From Deltaproteobacteria bacterium (GTDB lineage: Bacteria; Myxococcota_A; UBA9042; PHBI01; JACKFB01), in the NCBI GenBank assembly GCA_020632695.1, contig JACKFB010000011.1, positions 62,001 to 126,000 of the forward strand: a DNA stretch of 64,000 bases, written 5' to 3'. Numbering within the stretch: position 1 is the first letter of the stretch; each line of letters begins with the position of its first letter. This document shows positions 9,006-17,400 of this stretch, in pieces. The notes below the pieces were generated by a model. That model was given only the letters and a program-made list of their open reading frames with translations, did no database searches and was not told where the DNA came from. Both the position numbers and the translations under genes were made by a program.

Positions 9006-9242
9006 CTAGTCGAGGATCTCGACCGTGGCCCGACGCCCGGCGCGCGCCCCGGCGGCGCGAACGACGGCGCGCAGCGCGCGAGCCGTGCGGCCCTGGCGAC
9101 CGATGACCTTGCCGACGTCTCCCTCGCCCACGCTCAGCTCGTAGACGTCCAGACCGGGATCGGAGGACTGGCCAGCCTGGACCTCCACCTTGTCGGGGTC
9201 GTCCACGAGGCCCTTGGCGATGTACTCGATCAGTGTCTCCAT
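9006..9242 (-). CDS. khpA: KH-domain RNA-binding protein (KhpA/YlqC type)
   Basis: 78 residues from the ATG at 9242, preceded by GGAG; the open frame has nine extra upstream codons without support. METLIEYIAKGLVDDPDKV begins the single KH domain, and GKVIGRQGRTARALRAVVRA carries the GxxG RNA-binding loop. It is the standard neighbour between rpsP and rimM. In Gram-positive species KhpA pairs with KhpB to bind sRNA and mRNA. 149 bases without a visible gene separate it from rimM. Confidence 0.94.
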   Translation of the reverse strand: METLIEYIAKGLVDDPDKVEVQAGQSSDPGLDVYELSVGEGDVGKVIGRQGRTARALRAVVRAAGARAGRRATVEILD

Positions 9243-9277
9243 GGCGCGTCTCCAGTGCCCGGGAGGCACGATCCCGA

Positions 9278-9775
9278 TCAGCCCTCGGCGGGCTTGGTCT
9301 CGTCTTCGGTGGTGGCGGCGGCGGCTTCGGCGGCCGGGGCCTCCTCAGCGGCGGGAGCGGCCTCAGCGGCGGGAGCGGCCTCGGCGGCGGGAGCCTCCTC
9401 GGCGGCGGGAGCCTCCTCGGTCACCTCGGCGGGAGCGGGCGCGGCGGCCTCGGCCACCTTGGGAGCCGGCTCCGGCTCGGGGGTGGCGATCGGCGGCGGC
9501 ACGACCTTCGGCTTCGGGCGCGAGTCGGTGTCCCCGGCGTCCATGTACTTCGCCAGCAGGCTGGCGGCCGTCGGGGTCGGCAGCGCGCCCTGGTCCAGCC
9601 AGTAGCGGATCCGGTCGCGCTTCAGGCTGACGGCCGGCGGCTCCAGGGTGGGGTCGTAGCTCCCGACATGCTCGAGGAAGCGACCGTCGCGGCGGGACTG
9701 GTCCTGCGCTGCGATGAGCCGGTAGTAGGGCGCCTTCTTGGCGCCGTGACGAGCGAGGCGGAGCTTGACAGCCAT
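9278..9775 (-). CDS. rpsP: 30S ribosomal protein S16 with a long acidic Ala/Pro/Glu tail
   Basis: 165 residues. The first 85 residues are normal S16 (MAVKLRLARHGAKKAPYYRL, then DQSRRDGRFLEHVGSYDP and LKRDRIRYWLDQGALPT). Typical S16 stops at about 80-95 residues, but here a roughly 75-residue tail of APAAEEAPAAEAAPAAEAAP type repeats follows, encoded by imperfect 15-18 bp repeats at about 9310-9440. It is the first gene of the operon. The tail is presumably unstructured and solvent-exposed, and no function is known. Confidence 0.97.
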   Translation of the reverse strand: MAVKLRLARHGAKKAPYYRLIAAQDQSRRDGRFLEHVGSYDPTLEPPAVSLKRDRIRYWLDQGALPTPTAASLLAKYMDAGDTDSRPKPKVVPPPIATPEPEPAPKVAEAAAPAPAEVTEEAPAAEEAPAAEAAPAAEAAPAAEEAPAAEAAAATTEDETKPAEG

Positions 9776-9864
9776 GATCTCTCCATGAGTTCGGACCGTG
9801 CCGGGCGAGGCGCCTGGTGCCTGATGAGGCGTCCTGGCGCCCTCGGGCCCGCATCGGGGCGCGT

Positions 9865-9894
9865 AAACTAGCCACGGCCGCGCGGCACTGTCAA
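9865..9894 (-). promoter_or_regulatory. Sigma-70-like promoter of the rpsP operon
   Basis: Read on the minus strand: a perfect TTGACA (9889-9894), an 18-base spacer, then TAGTTT (9865-9870). It lies about 90 bases upstream of the rpsP start and just downstream of the selA stop, with no other gene between. The -35 match is strong and the -10 match moderate. Confidence 0.6.
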
Positions 9895-9949
9895 CCGAGA
9901 GTTTCAGGGGGCGAGCGGCGGGCGCACCCGCGGGGGACGCGCGGTGGAA

Positions 9950-11305
9950 TCAGGGCACGCTGAGGGCGTCGGCCACGGCCCCGGCGAGGGCGTCGTCGTC
10001 GCCCGGGTCCACCGTGCGCAGGTGCAGCCGGAGCTGGCCTCGGGCGATGACCGCCACCACCGGGAGCGCGCCGCGGCGCAGGCGTTCGGCGAGCGCGTCC
10101 GGGGCGTGGTGCGGCGACTGGAGGGCCAGCGCGACGCCGGGCAGCGGTTGATCGGGGTGGCTGCCGGCGCCGACCGCGTCCTCGCAGTCGACGATCGTGG
10201 CGGTGGCCAGCCCCTCGAGGCGCGTGGCGAGGGCCTCGGCTCGCGCGCGCAGCGCCTCGGGTTCGGCGTGGATCATCCGCCACACGGGCACCTGCTCCGG
10301 GTGGCCCGCGCGATAGGCGAGCAGCGTCGCCTCCAGCGCCGCGAGGGCCAGCTTGTCGATGCGCACGGCGCGGGCGAGCGGATGGCGCGCCGCCCGCTCG
10401 ATCGCCGAGGCGCTGCCGAGCAGGATCCCGGCCTGGGGCCCTCCCAGCACCTTGTCGCCGGAGAAACAGACCAGGTCGGCGCCGTCGGCCAGGGCGCGCG
10501 CCGGGCTGGAGCTGGCGGCCTCCAGGGACGGCGGCAGCGGGCCGAAGGTGCCGCTGCCCAGATCGTGGACGAAGGGCAGGTGGTGAGCGCGGGCGAGCGC
10601 GGCCAGCTCCTGGTCGGCCGGCGTGTGGACGAAGCCGCTCATCCGGAAGTTCGAGGGGTGCACCCGGAGCAGCATCGCCGTGTCCGGGCCCAGGGCCGCC
10701 TCGTAGTCGGCGAGCCAGGTGCGGTTGGTGGTGCCCACCTCGCGGAGCCGCGCGCCCGAGGTCTCGAGGATCTGCGGGACGCGGAAGCCGCCTCCGATCT
10801 CCACCAGCTCACCGCGGGAGACGATGACCTCGCGGCCCGCTGCCAGCGCCGACAGCGCGAGCAGGATGGCGGCGGCGTTGTTGTTCACGACCAGGGCTGC
10901 CTCGGCTCCGGAGAGCGCGCAGAGCAGCTCGGCGACGTGGGCGCGGCGAGAGCCCCGACGGCCGGCGCCCAGATCGTACTCCAGGTTGCAGGCGCCAAGC
11001 GCGGCGTCCACCGCGGCGGGCATCAGCGGCGCGCGGCCGAGGTTGGTGTGCACGATGACGCCGGTGGCGTTGATGAGGCGGCGCAACCCCGGGCGCAGCA
11101 TCTGCTCGGCCCGCGACGCCGCGTCCTCGGCCACCCGCCGGGCGTCGGCGCCTTCGCCCCCCGCGACGAGGCGCTCGCGCTCCGCCTCGATCGCCGCCCG
11201 GGCGGCCTCTCGCGGCACCTCGCCGCGGGCGCCGACGCGGCTCAGCGCCTCCGAGCCCAAGATCGTGTCGACGCCGGGCAGCGTCCTCATGCGCGAGGGG
11301 TCCAT
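9950..11305 (-). CDS. selA: L-seryl-tRNA(Sec) selenium transferase
   Basis: 451 residues. This PLP enzyme converts Ser-tRNA(Sec) to Sec-tRNA(Sec) using selenophosphate. Motifs: LRRLINATGVIVHTNLGRAP near residue 75, the family hallmark; FVHDLGSGTF near residue 246; and FSGDKVLGGPQAG, with the PLP-binding lysine at about residue 285. Length and N-terminal domain are normal for bacterial SelA. It implies that the organism makes selenoproteins, although selB, selC, selD and a Sec-containing gene are not visible in this window. It is divergent from the first deoxynucleoside kinase. Confidence 0.96.
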   Translation of the reverse strand: MDPSRMRTLPGVDTILGSEALSRVGARGEVPREAARAAIEAERERLVAGGEGADARRVAEDAASRAEQMLRPGLRRLINATGVIVHTNLGRAPLMPAAVDAALGACNLEYDLGAGRRGSRRAHVAELLCALSGAEAALVVNNNAAAILLALSALAAGREVIVSRGELVEIGGGFRVPQILETSGARLREVGTTNRTWLADYEAALGPDTAMLLRVHPSNFRMSGFVHTPADQELAALARAHHLPFVHDLGSGTFGPLPPSLEAASSSPARALADGADLVCFSGDKVLGGPQAGILLGSASAIERAARHPLARAVRIDKLALAALEATLLAYRAGHPEQVPVWRMIHAEPEALRARAEALATRLEGLATATIVDCEDAVGAGSHPDQPLPGVALALQSPHHAPDALAERLRRGALPVVAVIARGQLRLHLRTVDPGDDDALAGAVADALSVP

Positions 11306-11403
11306 GCGCGGACGATACCGTGGCCGTGGATTCGCCGGGAAGCGGGCTTGTGCAAAAGCCTCCCGCTCTGCAATCGTCGGCCGCCAGGAGGCGGTACCCG
11401 GAC

Positions 11404-12012
11404 GTGAGGAAGTTCATCGCCGTGGCAGGGAACATCGGCGCGGGCAAGAGCTCGCTGGTCGAGTACCTCGAGGCCCGCCATGGGCTGGCGCCGATCTACG
11501 AGCCGTACACGCAGAACCCCTACCTCGACGACTTCTACGCCGACATGCCCGCGTGGGCCTTCCACAGCCAGCTCTACTTCCTGACCCACAAGTTCCGCCT
11601 GCACCTGACCCTCAACGACCGCGCGGGTACCGTGGTGCTGGATCGCTCGATCTATGAAGACGCCGAGATCTTCGCGACCCACCTCGCGCGCTCCGGCTAC
11701 ATGACCGAGCGCGACTTCCAGACCTACTGCGAGCTGTACGAGAGCATGAAGGCCGCCCTCCGACCGCCCGACCTGCTGATCTACCTGCGCTGCTCGGTGC
11801 GGGCGATCCGCAAGCGCATCCGCCTGCGCGGCCGGCCCAGCGAGCAGGCCATCCCCAGCAGCTACCTGCGGCGGCTCAACGCGCTCTACGAGACCTGGGT
11901 CGAGCGCTACGACGCCAGCCCCGTGCTGATCTGGGACAGCGAGAACCTGGACTACCTGGGGAATCTGGTCGACGGCATCGAGTTCCGTCGCCAGATCCAG
12001 CCCTTCCTGTGA
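11404..12012 (+). CDS. Deoxynucleoside kinase, copy 1
   Basis: 202 residues from GTG 11404, preceded by GGAGG 12 bases upstream; a longer open frame starts at 11320 but lacks family sequence. It begins VRKFIAVAGNIGAGKSSLVE, the P-loop of the dGK/dAK/dCK family. Then come the substrate-site YEPYTQNPYLDDFY, VVLDRSIYEDAEIFA (Asp-Arg-Ser catalytic motif) and the LID arginines in RAIRKRIRLRGRPSE. It phosphorylates a deoxynucleoside to its monophosphate in salvage; which one cannot be told. First of three different paralogues in a row. Confidence 0.9.
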   Translation: MRKFIAVAGNIGAGKSSLVEYLEARHGLAPIYEPYTQNPYLDDFYADMPAWAFHSQLYFLTHKFRLHLTLNDRAGTVVLDRSIYEDAEIFATHLARSGYMTERDFQTYCELYESMKAALRPPDLLIYLRCSVRAIRKRIRLRGRPSEQAIPSSYLRRLNALYETWVERYDASPVLIWDSENLDYLGNLVDGIEFRRQIQPFL

Positions 12013-12013
12013 A

Positions 12014-12167
12014 AGGGTGTTGCCATGTGCGGACCGAGACTGGCGCCAGCGACGTGTCTTCACGCGCTCACGCGCCGAGGGCGCATGCTCCCGGCATGCA
12101 AGCGAGGCGCGGAAGTGACTGAAGACACGTGAGCCAGCCAGGCGACGGGAGCATGTGGGGACACCCT
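12014..12167. repeat. Palindromic repeat family I, copy A
   Basis: A 154-bp element that begins one base after the stop of kinase 1 and ends exactly before the GTG proposed for kinase 2. Ends are inverted (AGGGTGT at 12014-12020, ACACCCT at 12161-12167). An inner pair ACGTGTCTTCA (12052-12062) and TGAAGACACGT (12120-12130) is perfectly complementary. CGCGCC/GGCGCG and GCATGC/GCATGC lie inside. A homologous copy in opposite orientation lies at 53351-53506, with shared blocks such as CGGACCGAG and GGCGCCAGCGACGT. It could be a MITE-like remnant or a structured RNA. Confidence 0.75.
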
Positions 12168-12827
12168 GTGAGCTCGAACACTCTCTATCTGGCCATCGAG
12201 GGCCCCATCGGTGTCGGCAAGACCACGCTGGCCGAGCGCCTCACCGCGCGCCTGAACGCCCGCCGCGTGCTGGAGGTGGTCGAGGAGAACCCCTTCCTCG
12301 CCGACTTCTACACCGACCGCGACCGCTACGCCTTCCAGACCCAGCTCTTCTTCCTGATGAGCCGCTTCAAGCAGCAGCAGCAGCTCCTCCAGCCCGATCT
12401 CTTCCGGCCCAACATCCTGGCCGACTACCACCTGCTGAAGGACCGCATCTTCGCGCGCCTGACCCTGCAGGATCAGGAGCTGGCGCTCTACGAACGGGTG
12501 TACCGGTCGCTGGAGAGCCAGATCCTCAAGCCGGACGTCGTCATCTACCTGCACGCGCCCCTGCCGGTGCTGCTGGAGCGCATCCAGCGCCGCGGCCGCG
12601 AGTTCGAGCGGGACTTCGACGCCGGCTACCTCAGCGACCTGGCGCGGGCCTACCAGGAGTTCTTCGCCCACTACGACGACACCCCGCTGCTGCGGCTCGA
12701 CAACTCCGAGCTGAACTACGCCGACGACACCCCCGAGGCGCACGCCGTGGTCGACGACATCCTCCAGCAGCTCATCGCGCTGGCGGAGCGCGGCCGCCGA
12801 CGGGAACCGGGAGAGGCCTCGCCATGA
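12168..12827 (+). CDS. Deoxynucleoside kinase, copy 2
   Basis: 219 residues from GTG 12168, with GGGGA six bases upstream; ATG 12153 and GTG 12129 are alternatives. It begins VSSNTLYLAIEGPIGVGKTT, then VVEENPFLADFY, and NILADYHLLKDRIFARLTL, the DY-x3-KD-x-LFA pattern of Bacillus-type dGK. Next are DVVIYLHAPLPVLLERIQRR and the LID region RGREFERDFDAGYL. It differs clearly from copies 1 and 3, so specificity probably differs. Its leader is the palindromic repeat A, so translation may be affected by that structure. The stop overlaps the start of copy 3 (ATGA). Confidence 0.9.
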   Translation: MSSNTLYLAIEGPIGVGKTTLAERLTARLNARRVLEVVEENPFLADFYTDRDRYAFQTQLFFLMSRFKQQQQLLQPDLFRPNILADYHLLKDRIFARLTLQDQELALYERVYRSLESQILKPDVVIYLHAPLPVLLERIQRRGREFERDFDAGYLSDLARAYQEFFAHYDDTPLLRLDNSELNYADDTPEAHAVVDDILQQLIALAERGRRREPGEASP

Positions 12828-13480
12828 CGACCGCACACGACGCGCGCGCGACCCTCGAGAACGCCTTCATCGGCATCGCCGGGCTCATCGGCGTCGGCAA
12901 GACCACGCTGGCCCGCGGGCTGGCCGAGCATCTGGGCCTCTACGTGCACCACGAGCCCGTCCAGGACAACGTCTACCTGGAGGACTTCTACGCCGACACC
13001 GCGCGCCACAGCTTCGCGATGCAGGTGTACCTGCTGAACCGCCGCTTCCAGCAGCACCAGGAGATCATCTGGCGCGGCCAGGGCGCGGTGCAGGATCGGA
13101 CCATCTACGAGGACGGGATCTTCGCCAGGGTGCTGGTGGACATGGGGCTGATGGCCCCGCGCGACTACGAGACCTACGTGGGGCTGTTCCGGAACCTCTC
13201 GAACTTCATGTGCCGCCCCACGGCCATCGTGTACCTGCACTGCAGCCCGCAGACCTGCTTCGAGCGCATCCAGCTCCGCGCGCGCGACTTCGAGCGCGGG
13301 ATCACGATGGAGTACCTCGAGCGTCTCTACGCGGCGTACGAGGCCTTCGTGGTGGAGATCAGCCGGACGATCCCGGTCATCCGCGTGCCCTGGGAGCGCT
13401 TCGGCGACACCGAGGCGGTGGTGGCCGCCATCACCCACGAGGTGCAGCGCGCGCACTACCTGCGCGACGTGACCCTCTGA
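12824..13480 (+). CDS. Deoxynucleoside kinase, copy 3
   Basis: 218 residues. GGGAGAGG precedes the ATG, which overlaps the previous stop. GIAGLIGVGKTTLARGLAEH is the P-loop, HEPVQDNVYLEDFYADT the substrate pocket, VQDRTIYEDGIFARVLVDMG the Asp-Arg-Thr active-site motif, and RIQLRARDFERGITMEYLER the LID region. It continues the three-kinase array and runs straight into the pseudouridine synthase gene (2-base gap). Which deoxynucleoside it uses cannot be told. Confidence 0.9.
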   Translation: MTTAHDARATLENAFIGIAGLIGVGKTTLARGLAEHLGLYVHHEPVQDNVYLEDFYADTARHSFAMQVYLLNRRFQQHQEIIWRGQGAVQDRTIYEDGIFARVLVDMGLMAPRDYETYVGLFRNLSNFMCRPTAIVYLHCSPQTCFERIQLRARDFERGITMEYLERLYAAYEAFVVEISRTIPVIRVPWERFGDTEAVVAAITHEVQRAHYLRDVTL

Positions 13481-13482
13481 CG

Positions 13483-14466
13483 GTGGAGGCGGCGCGCGAA
13501 GGGACCGAGCGGGTCGACGCGGCTCAGGCGGGCGAGCGCCTCGACGCGTGGCTGGCGGGCCGCCTCGAGGGCGTCACGCGCTCCCAGCTCACGCGGGTCG
13601 TCACCCAGGGGGGCGTGCGCGTGGATGGCGCGGTCGTGACCAAGGCGGGCCTGAAGCTGCGGACCGGCCAGGAGGTGCGCTGGACGCTGCCGGAGCCGGC
13701 GAGCGCGCTGCCGGTGGCGCAGGACCTGCCCCTGGAGGTCGTCTACGCCGATCGCTGGCTGGCGGTGGTCGACAAGCCCGCAGCCATGGTCGTGCATCCG
13801 GCGGCGGGGCACCCGGACGGCACCCTGGTCAACGCGCTGCTCCATCATCTGCCCGAGCTGAGCGACGTGGACCCACAGCGCCCGGGCATCGTGCATCGCC
13901 TCGACCAGGACACCTCGGGGCTGCTGGTGGTGGCTCGCGACGCGGCCACCCACGCAGCGCTGGGGCGGCTCTTCCAGACCCACAGCATCGAGCGCCGCTA
14001 CGTCGCCGTGGTGCTGGGGCCGCGGCTGGCCGACGAGGGCAGCGCCGACACCTTCTACGGGCGCCACCCCACCGAGCGCCTCAAGTTCAGCGGGCGCGTG
14101 GCCCGCGGTCGGCGGGCGGTCACCCACTGGCGCGTGCTGGCGCGGGCCGAGACCATGGCGCTGGTCGCGGTGCGCCTGGAGACGGGCCGCACCCACCAGA
14201 TCCGCGTGCACCTGAGCGAGGCGGGACACCCGGTGGTGGGCGATGCCCTCTACGGTCGCCCGCTGCCCAAGGGCGGCGCCGGGCGCGCGGCGGTCGAGCT
14301 GGCGGCCGCGCGGAGGATGCCCCGGCAGGCCCTGCACGCCGAGACCTTGGGCTTCCGGCACCCCGCCACCGGCGAGACCCTGCGCTTTCGCGCGCCGCTG
14401 CCCGAGGACATGGCCGCGCTGGTCGCGCAGGTCTTCGGTCCCGACGCGCTCAGCGGCCTGGACTGA
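13483..14466 (+). CDS. rluD: RluD-type 23S rRNA pseudouridine synthase
   Basis: 327 residues from GTG 13483. An N-terminal S4 RNA-binding domain (GERLDAWLAGRLEGVTRSQL, then GGVRVDGAVVTKAGLKLRTG) is followed by the RsuA/RluA catalytic domain, with PGIVHRLDQDTSGLLVVARD containing the catalytic Asp. GRTHQIRVHLSEAGHPVVGD follows near the C-terminus. Members modify U1911, U1915 and U1917 of 23S rRNA helix 69, or related sites; the exact target is inferred from domain architecture. The gene is co-directional with the kinases and ends 5 bases from the converging giant gene. Confidence 0.9.
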   Translation: MEAAREGTERVDAAQAGERLDAWLAGRLEGVTRSQLTRVVTQGGVRVDGAVVTKAGLKLRTGQEVRWTLPEPASALPVAQDLPLEVVYADRWLAVVDKPAAMVVHPAAGHPDGTLVNALLHHLPELSDVDPQRPGIVHRLDQDTSGLLVVARDAATHAALGRLFQTHSIERRYVAVVLGPRLADEGSADTFYGRHPTERLKFSGRVARGRRAVTHWRVLARAETMALVAVRLETGRTHQIRVHLSEAGHPVVGDALYGRPLPKGGAGRAAVELAAARRMPRQALHAETLGFRHPATGETLRFRAPLPEDMAALVAQVFGPDALSGLD

Positions 14467-14471
14467 GCGCG

Positions 14472-17400
14472 TCAGTCGACCTGGCAGCTCCAGACGCCGT
14501 TGCTCCGCCAGTCCCTGCAGCCGCAGTCGCTGAACCGGCAGAAGGTCACGTCGGTGCACGCGAGATCGTTGCTGGTGGAGTCGCCCGGCTCCTGCCCGTC
14601 GTTGTACCCGTTGCAGTTGTCATCGAGGCCGTTGCAGACCTCCACGCGCGGCACGATGTCGCCGACGCAGGCGCCCCAGACGCCGCCTCCGCAGGTCTGG
14701 ATCCCGTAGCGGCAGATCCCGATGCCGACGGTGCCGCTGGGCCCCGTGTAGCAGACCTGGGTGATCGGTGGGTGCCCGGGCTTGGTGATGTCGTCGTCGG
14801 TCAGGCCGTTGCAGTCGTTGTCGATGGCGTCGCACTTCTCCGGGTTGCCCGGGAAGGAGGCGGGCTGGTTGTCGTTGCAGTCCCCATTGAAGAGCGTGTC
14901 CCAGTTGCCCGAAGCCTCGCACAGGCAGCGCGGTGCGCCCTTGCCGAAGCCGTCCCGGTCGACGTCCTTGTAGAAGAGCTTGCAGCCCAGGGCGCCCTCC
15001 TCGTTGGACTGGCCGTCGCAGTCCTCATCATCCGCTGCGGCGTCGCAGATCTCGACCAGCCCCGAGGGGTACTCGTTGACGCACTCGAGGGCCAGCTCCG
15101 AGGAGGCGCAGGTCCAGGTGCCGAAGACGCACAGGTCGGCGTCGGAGCCGTCGCAGGGCGCCCCGCGATCGGGGAAGCTCTCGTCGGTGGTGCCGTCGCA
15201 GTCGTTGTCGATGTCGTCGCACTGGGTATCGGGGGTCAGCGGCGGCGCGGTGCAGTCGGTGTAGACGCCGAGGATGCAGGTCTCGATGCCGTAGCCACAC
15301 GCGTTCGAGCAGTCGCGGGTGAGCCCCTCGTCGGTGGAGCCGTCGCAGTCGTTGTCGATGGAGTCGCAGGTCTCGGGGCCGGGCGCCCCCGGCACCGCGT
15401 TGCACACGGCCTCACTGACCTGGTCGGGCGGGCACACGTACACGCCCGGTCGCTGACAGCCGCCCGCGCCCACCGTGCACGGGGCGTTCAGCACCGGGCC
15501 GGTGGCGTCGACCCACGGGTCGTCGATGGTGCCGCTGCAGTTGTCGTCGTCGCCGTTGCAGATCTCGATGTCGGGGCTGACGGTGCAGGGGCTGTAGGCG
15601 CCGCCGACGCAGTAGCTCTGGCCGGGCAGACCCACCAGGCCACAGCTGATGTTGCAGGCCAGTGGCTGCACGCCCTCGTCGGTGAGGCCGTCGCAGTCGT
15701 CGTCGACGCCGTTGCACTGCTCGCCCGACGCGTCCGCCAGGACGGATTGCACCGCCAGGTCCAGCTCTTCGGCGTTCTGGGCCAGGTAGTAGGCGGGATC
15801 GGCGGCGGTCGTGATCGGCAGCGCGTGGCCGCCATCCTCGGCCATGTCGTTGAGGGTGGCGTGATCGAGGCCCATCCCGCTGGGGTCGTAGCCGATGATG
15901 TAGGTCTCGATCCCGGCCGCGGCCAGCGCCTGGACGGCGGCCAGCGGGTCGCCGCCGCAGCTCTCCTTGCCGTCGGTGATCAGCAGCACGTACTGCGCGC
16001 CGCCCAGCCCGGACGCCGCGTAGATCGACCCGGCCGCCAGCAGCCCGTCCGCCATGGGCGTCGAGCCCGGCGGAGTGAGGCCGCCCATGAAGGTGCGGAA
16101 GTCGTCGGCGGTGGAGTGGAAGGGCAGGTCCAGCGCGCCGCTCACTCCGCAGGGGCCGTTGGCCGGCGTCGGGTAGACCGCCAGCGCGGTGTTGAGGATG
16201 GCGGCGTAGGTGTCGAGCTGATCGCCCAGCACCTCGGTCGCAGCCTCCCAGCGGCTCTGAGGGCTGGCCGAGCCGCCGGGCGAGTTCATGCTGGCCGACC
16301 CGTCGAGCAGCACCAGCATGTTCACCGGCTCGGGCGTGCACGCGGTGCAGGTGTAGGTGTACTCGCAGGTCCCGGCGTTGCAGCTGTCCAGCGTGCAGGG
16401 ATCGCCGTCGTTGCAGTCGGCCGCCGTCGCGCAGCACGAGGTGGTGAGCTGCACGGCGTCGAGGTAGGCGCCTTCGTAGTCGTTGAACTCGCCGTCGATC
16501 GAGTCGAAGCGGAAGCGCACGATCACGTCCCGGCCGGCGAAGGCCGCCAGGCTCACCGTGACGTGGCGGAACGCGCCGTGGGTGGTCCCGCCGAGCGCCG
16601 TCACCGAGTCCCAGACCGGCGTGACGGTGCCGGTGGAGGGCTCGAACACCTCGACCCACAGGACGTCGTAGGCGACGGCCTGGTTGAAGGCCTCGGTCTG
16701 CAGCCAGAGGCGGAAGTCCAGGGTGGTCACCACCGCGGCGGGCAGCGCGACCGTGGGGGAGTCGGCCACGGCCTCGACGCGCAGGCCGTTGCCGTAGGTG
16801 TGGGTCGCGGGGTCACCCATGTAGAGCGAGTTCGGCAGCGTGTGCGCGCGCTCGGAGTCCACCTGCCAGCCGATGCCCGAGCCGCTCTCGTCGGAGAGCG
16901 TCCAGTCGATGCCCGAGCCATCGAAGTGCTCGCGCAGCATCAGCTTCGACCAGTCGGCCGCCCCCTCCTCGGGGAAGCAGACGCCGCACGAGTCGCTGGG
17001 GTCCGCCTCGCCGGCCGCATAGCAGGCGCCGCCGATCAGGCAGTTGCCCGGGGCGAGATCGTGCTGCTCCATGCCGGCGACGCAGGAGTCCACCGTGCAG
17101 AAGAGGCCGTCGTCGGGCTCCGCCGAGTCGTCGTTGACGTTGACGCTGGTCCCACCCTGGCAGACCAGCACGGTGCACGGGTCGCCGTCCTCGACCGCCG
17201 GGTCGGGGGTGGCGGTGTTGTCGGGGATGTTCACGCAGCCGAACTCGGGGTGGCAGATGTCTCGGGTGCACGGCTCGGAGTCGTCGCAGGTCGACGGGTC
17301 GGGGATGTCCTGTGCCACGCCGCCGATGCAGGTGGAGACCGTGCACGCGACGCCGTCGTCGTAGAGCTCGTCGGTGGAGCCGTCGCAGTCGTTGTCGAGG

